From assembly GCA_025966255.1 (NCBI GenBank), contig JAOPVG010000101.1:1-5091 (forward strand): a stretch of DNA of 5,091 nt, read 5' to 3'. The translations under genes were made by a program, and so were the position numbers. The notes under the pieces were generated by a model. The model made no database searches and was not told the DNA's origin. It worked only from the letters and a program-made list of their open reading frames with translations. The stretch is from Jatrophihabitans sp. (GTDB lineage Bacteria > Actinomycetota > Actinomycetes > Mycobacteriales > Jatrophihabitantaceae). Of the stretch, positions 4,701-5,091 are shown piece after piece (within the stretch, counting starts at the first letter, position 1; every line of letters begins with the position of its first letter).

Positions 4701-5091
4701 GTGAGGCTCTTGGCTGCTGCCGTGGCGAGCCTTCTGGCCGGCATCGTGGGCCTGCCCGCAGCCATGGCTGATGCTCACGCTGCCCCGCTGCCGGGCGACT
4801 GCAAGCTGACACCGGGCGGGTCCATCACCAAGACGCCGTGGCCGCAGACCCGGCTGAGCTACCAGAGCTTCCACGCTGCGTCGTCGGTGACCCAAGGCAA
4901 GTCCGTGAAGACCGGCGCAGCCGTCGTCGTTGCCGTGGCCGACAGCGGCCTGAATCGGCAACATCCACAGCTTGCGGGCATGAACGTCGGCACCGGCATC
5001 GATGCGGTCCCGAAGCAGCAGGGTCACTCGGTGACCGACTGCAACGGGCACGGCTCGGCGGTCACCTCGATCATCGCCGCCCAGCCCGACC
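4701..5091 (+). CDS. mycosin-like S8 serine protease, N-terminal part
   Basis: This is a secreted subtilisin-family protease, cut by the right edge after 130 codons. Residues 1-28 look like a Sec signal peptide: Arg2, a hydrophobic core LLAAAVASLLAGIVGLPAA, then AMADAHA with AxA-type cleavage options. There is no twin-arginine pair. The mature part has TPWPQTRLSYQSF (45-57), typical of the N-terminal stretch of mycosins, then AVVVAVADSGLNRQHPQL with catalytic Asp81, and DCNGHGSAVTSIIAA with catalytic His117 (HGS in place of the usual HGT). The catalytic Ser and any C-terminal membrane anchor lie outside the window. Mycosins (MycP) are membrane-anchored proteases needed by type VII (ESX) secretion. 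The start may be GTG 4701 or the adjoining GTG 4698; no Shine-Dalgarno is seen. It lies 35 nt after tatA on the same strand, so co-transcription is possible. Confidence 0.85.
   Translation, partial: MRLLAAAVASLLAGIVGLPAAMADAHAAPLPGDCKLTPGGSITKTPWPQTRLSYQSFHAASSVTQGKSVKTGAAVVVAVADSGLNRQHPQLAGMNVGTGIDAVPKQQGHSVTDCNGHGSAVTSIIAAQPD

Noticed and set aside
4692..4701. Perfect 10-bp palindrome CCACCGGTGG at the protease start
   Set aside because: Short, G/C-rich and overlapping the GTG start; likely chance in such sequence without comparative support.
4701..4785. Tat-type export signal on the protease, suggested by its position beside tatA
   Set aside because: There is no twin-arginine motif; a single Arg before a hydrophobic core indicates Sec export.
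3565..4812. Long minus-strand open frame across the hflX end, tatA and the protease start
   Set aside because: It runs antisense to three recognisable genes, is low-complexity Arg/Ser/Gly-rich, and spans a terminator and promoter. It is an effect of high GC content.
1..5091. tRNA/rRNA genes, CRISPR arrays, insertion sequences, phage genes or attachment sites
   Set aside because: None seen; the window is almost completely covered by housekeeping and export genes with short spacers.

Overview
This is a high-GC bacterial segment that reads as Actinomycetota. The indicators are GTG starts, very G/C-rich third codon positions, 8-nt gene overlaps, TANNNT-type -10 elements placed directly before start codons, and protein sequences that match actinobacterial forms of MiaA, DapF and HflX. 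The gene order (divergent DUF349 gene, LigB-like protein, miaA, dapF, hflX) is, from memory, the one seen around Rv2731-Rv2725c in Mycobacterium tuberculosis and in related actinomycetes. I cannot place the organism more precisely.

Layout. The first 95 bases hold the start of a DUF349-family gene on the minus strand. A divergent spacer of about 155 bases follows, with a candidate promoter, a possible 24-residue leader ORF and two small hairpins. On the plus strand come a LigB-like (class III extradiol dioxygenase-fold) protein (252-959), miaA (952-1878), dapF (1881-2726) and hflX (2801-4216). The first three are overlapping or only 2 nt apart and look like one operon. hflX sits 74 nt beyond dapF, after a spacer with palindromic and directly repeated motifs. 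A hairpin terminator closes hflX at 4217-4244. A new transcription unit then starts with tatA (4324-4665), which has its own -10 and a clear ribosome binding site. It is followed by the 5' part of an exported subtilisin-family serine protease of the mycosin (MycP, type VII secretion) type, cut by the window end.

Functions. miaA modifies A37 of UNN-reading tRNAs. dapF makes meso-diaminopimelate for peptidoglycan and lysine. hflX rescues or splits ribosomes under stress. This is a conserved housekeeping block joining translation quality and cell-wall precursor supply. tatA and the mycosin-like protease belong to protein export and lie beyond a terminator, so they are probably a separate functional block.

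No previously undescribed system is evident. The points most worth a second look are: the LigB-like protein has only one histidine and so cannot build the standard iron site; a leader ORF and two hairpins lead into that gene; three start codons share the same TANNNT-like spacing, suggesting leaderless transcripts; the middle of dapF has atypical codons, including two TTA codons; and an apparently orphan mycosin lies beside tatA.
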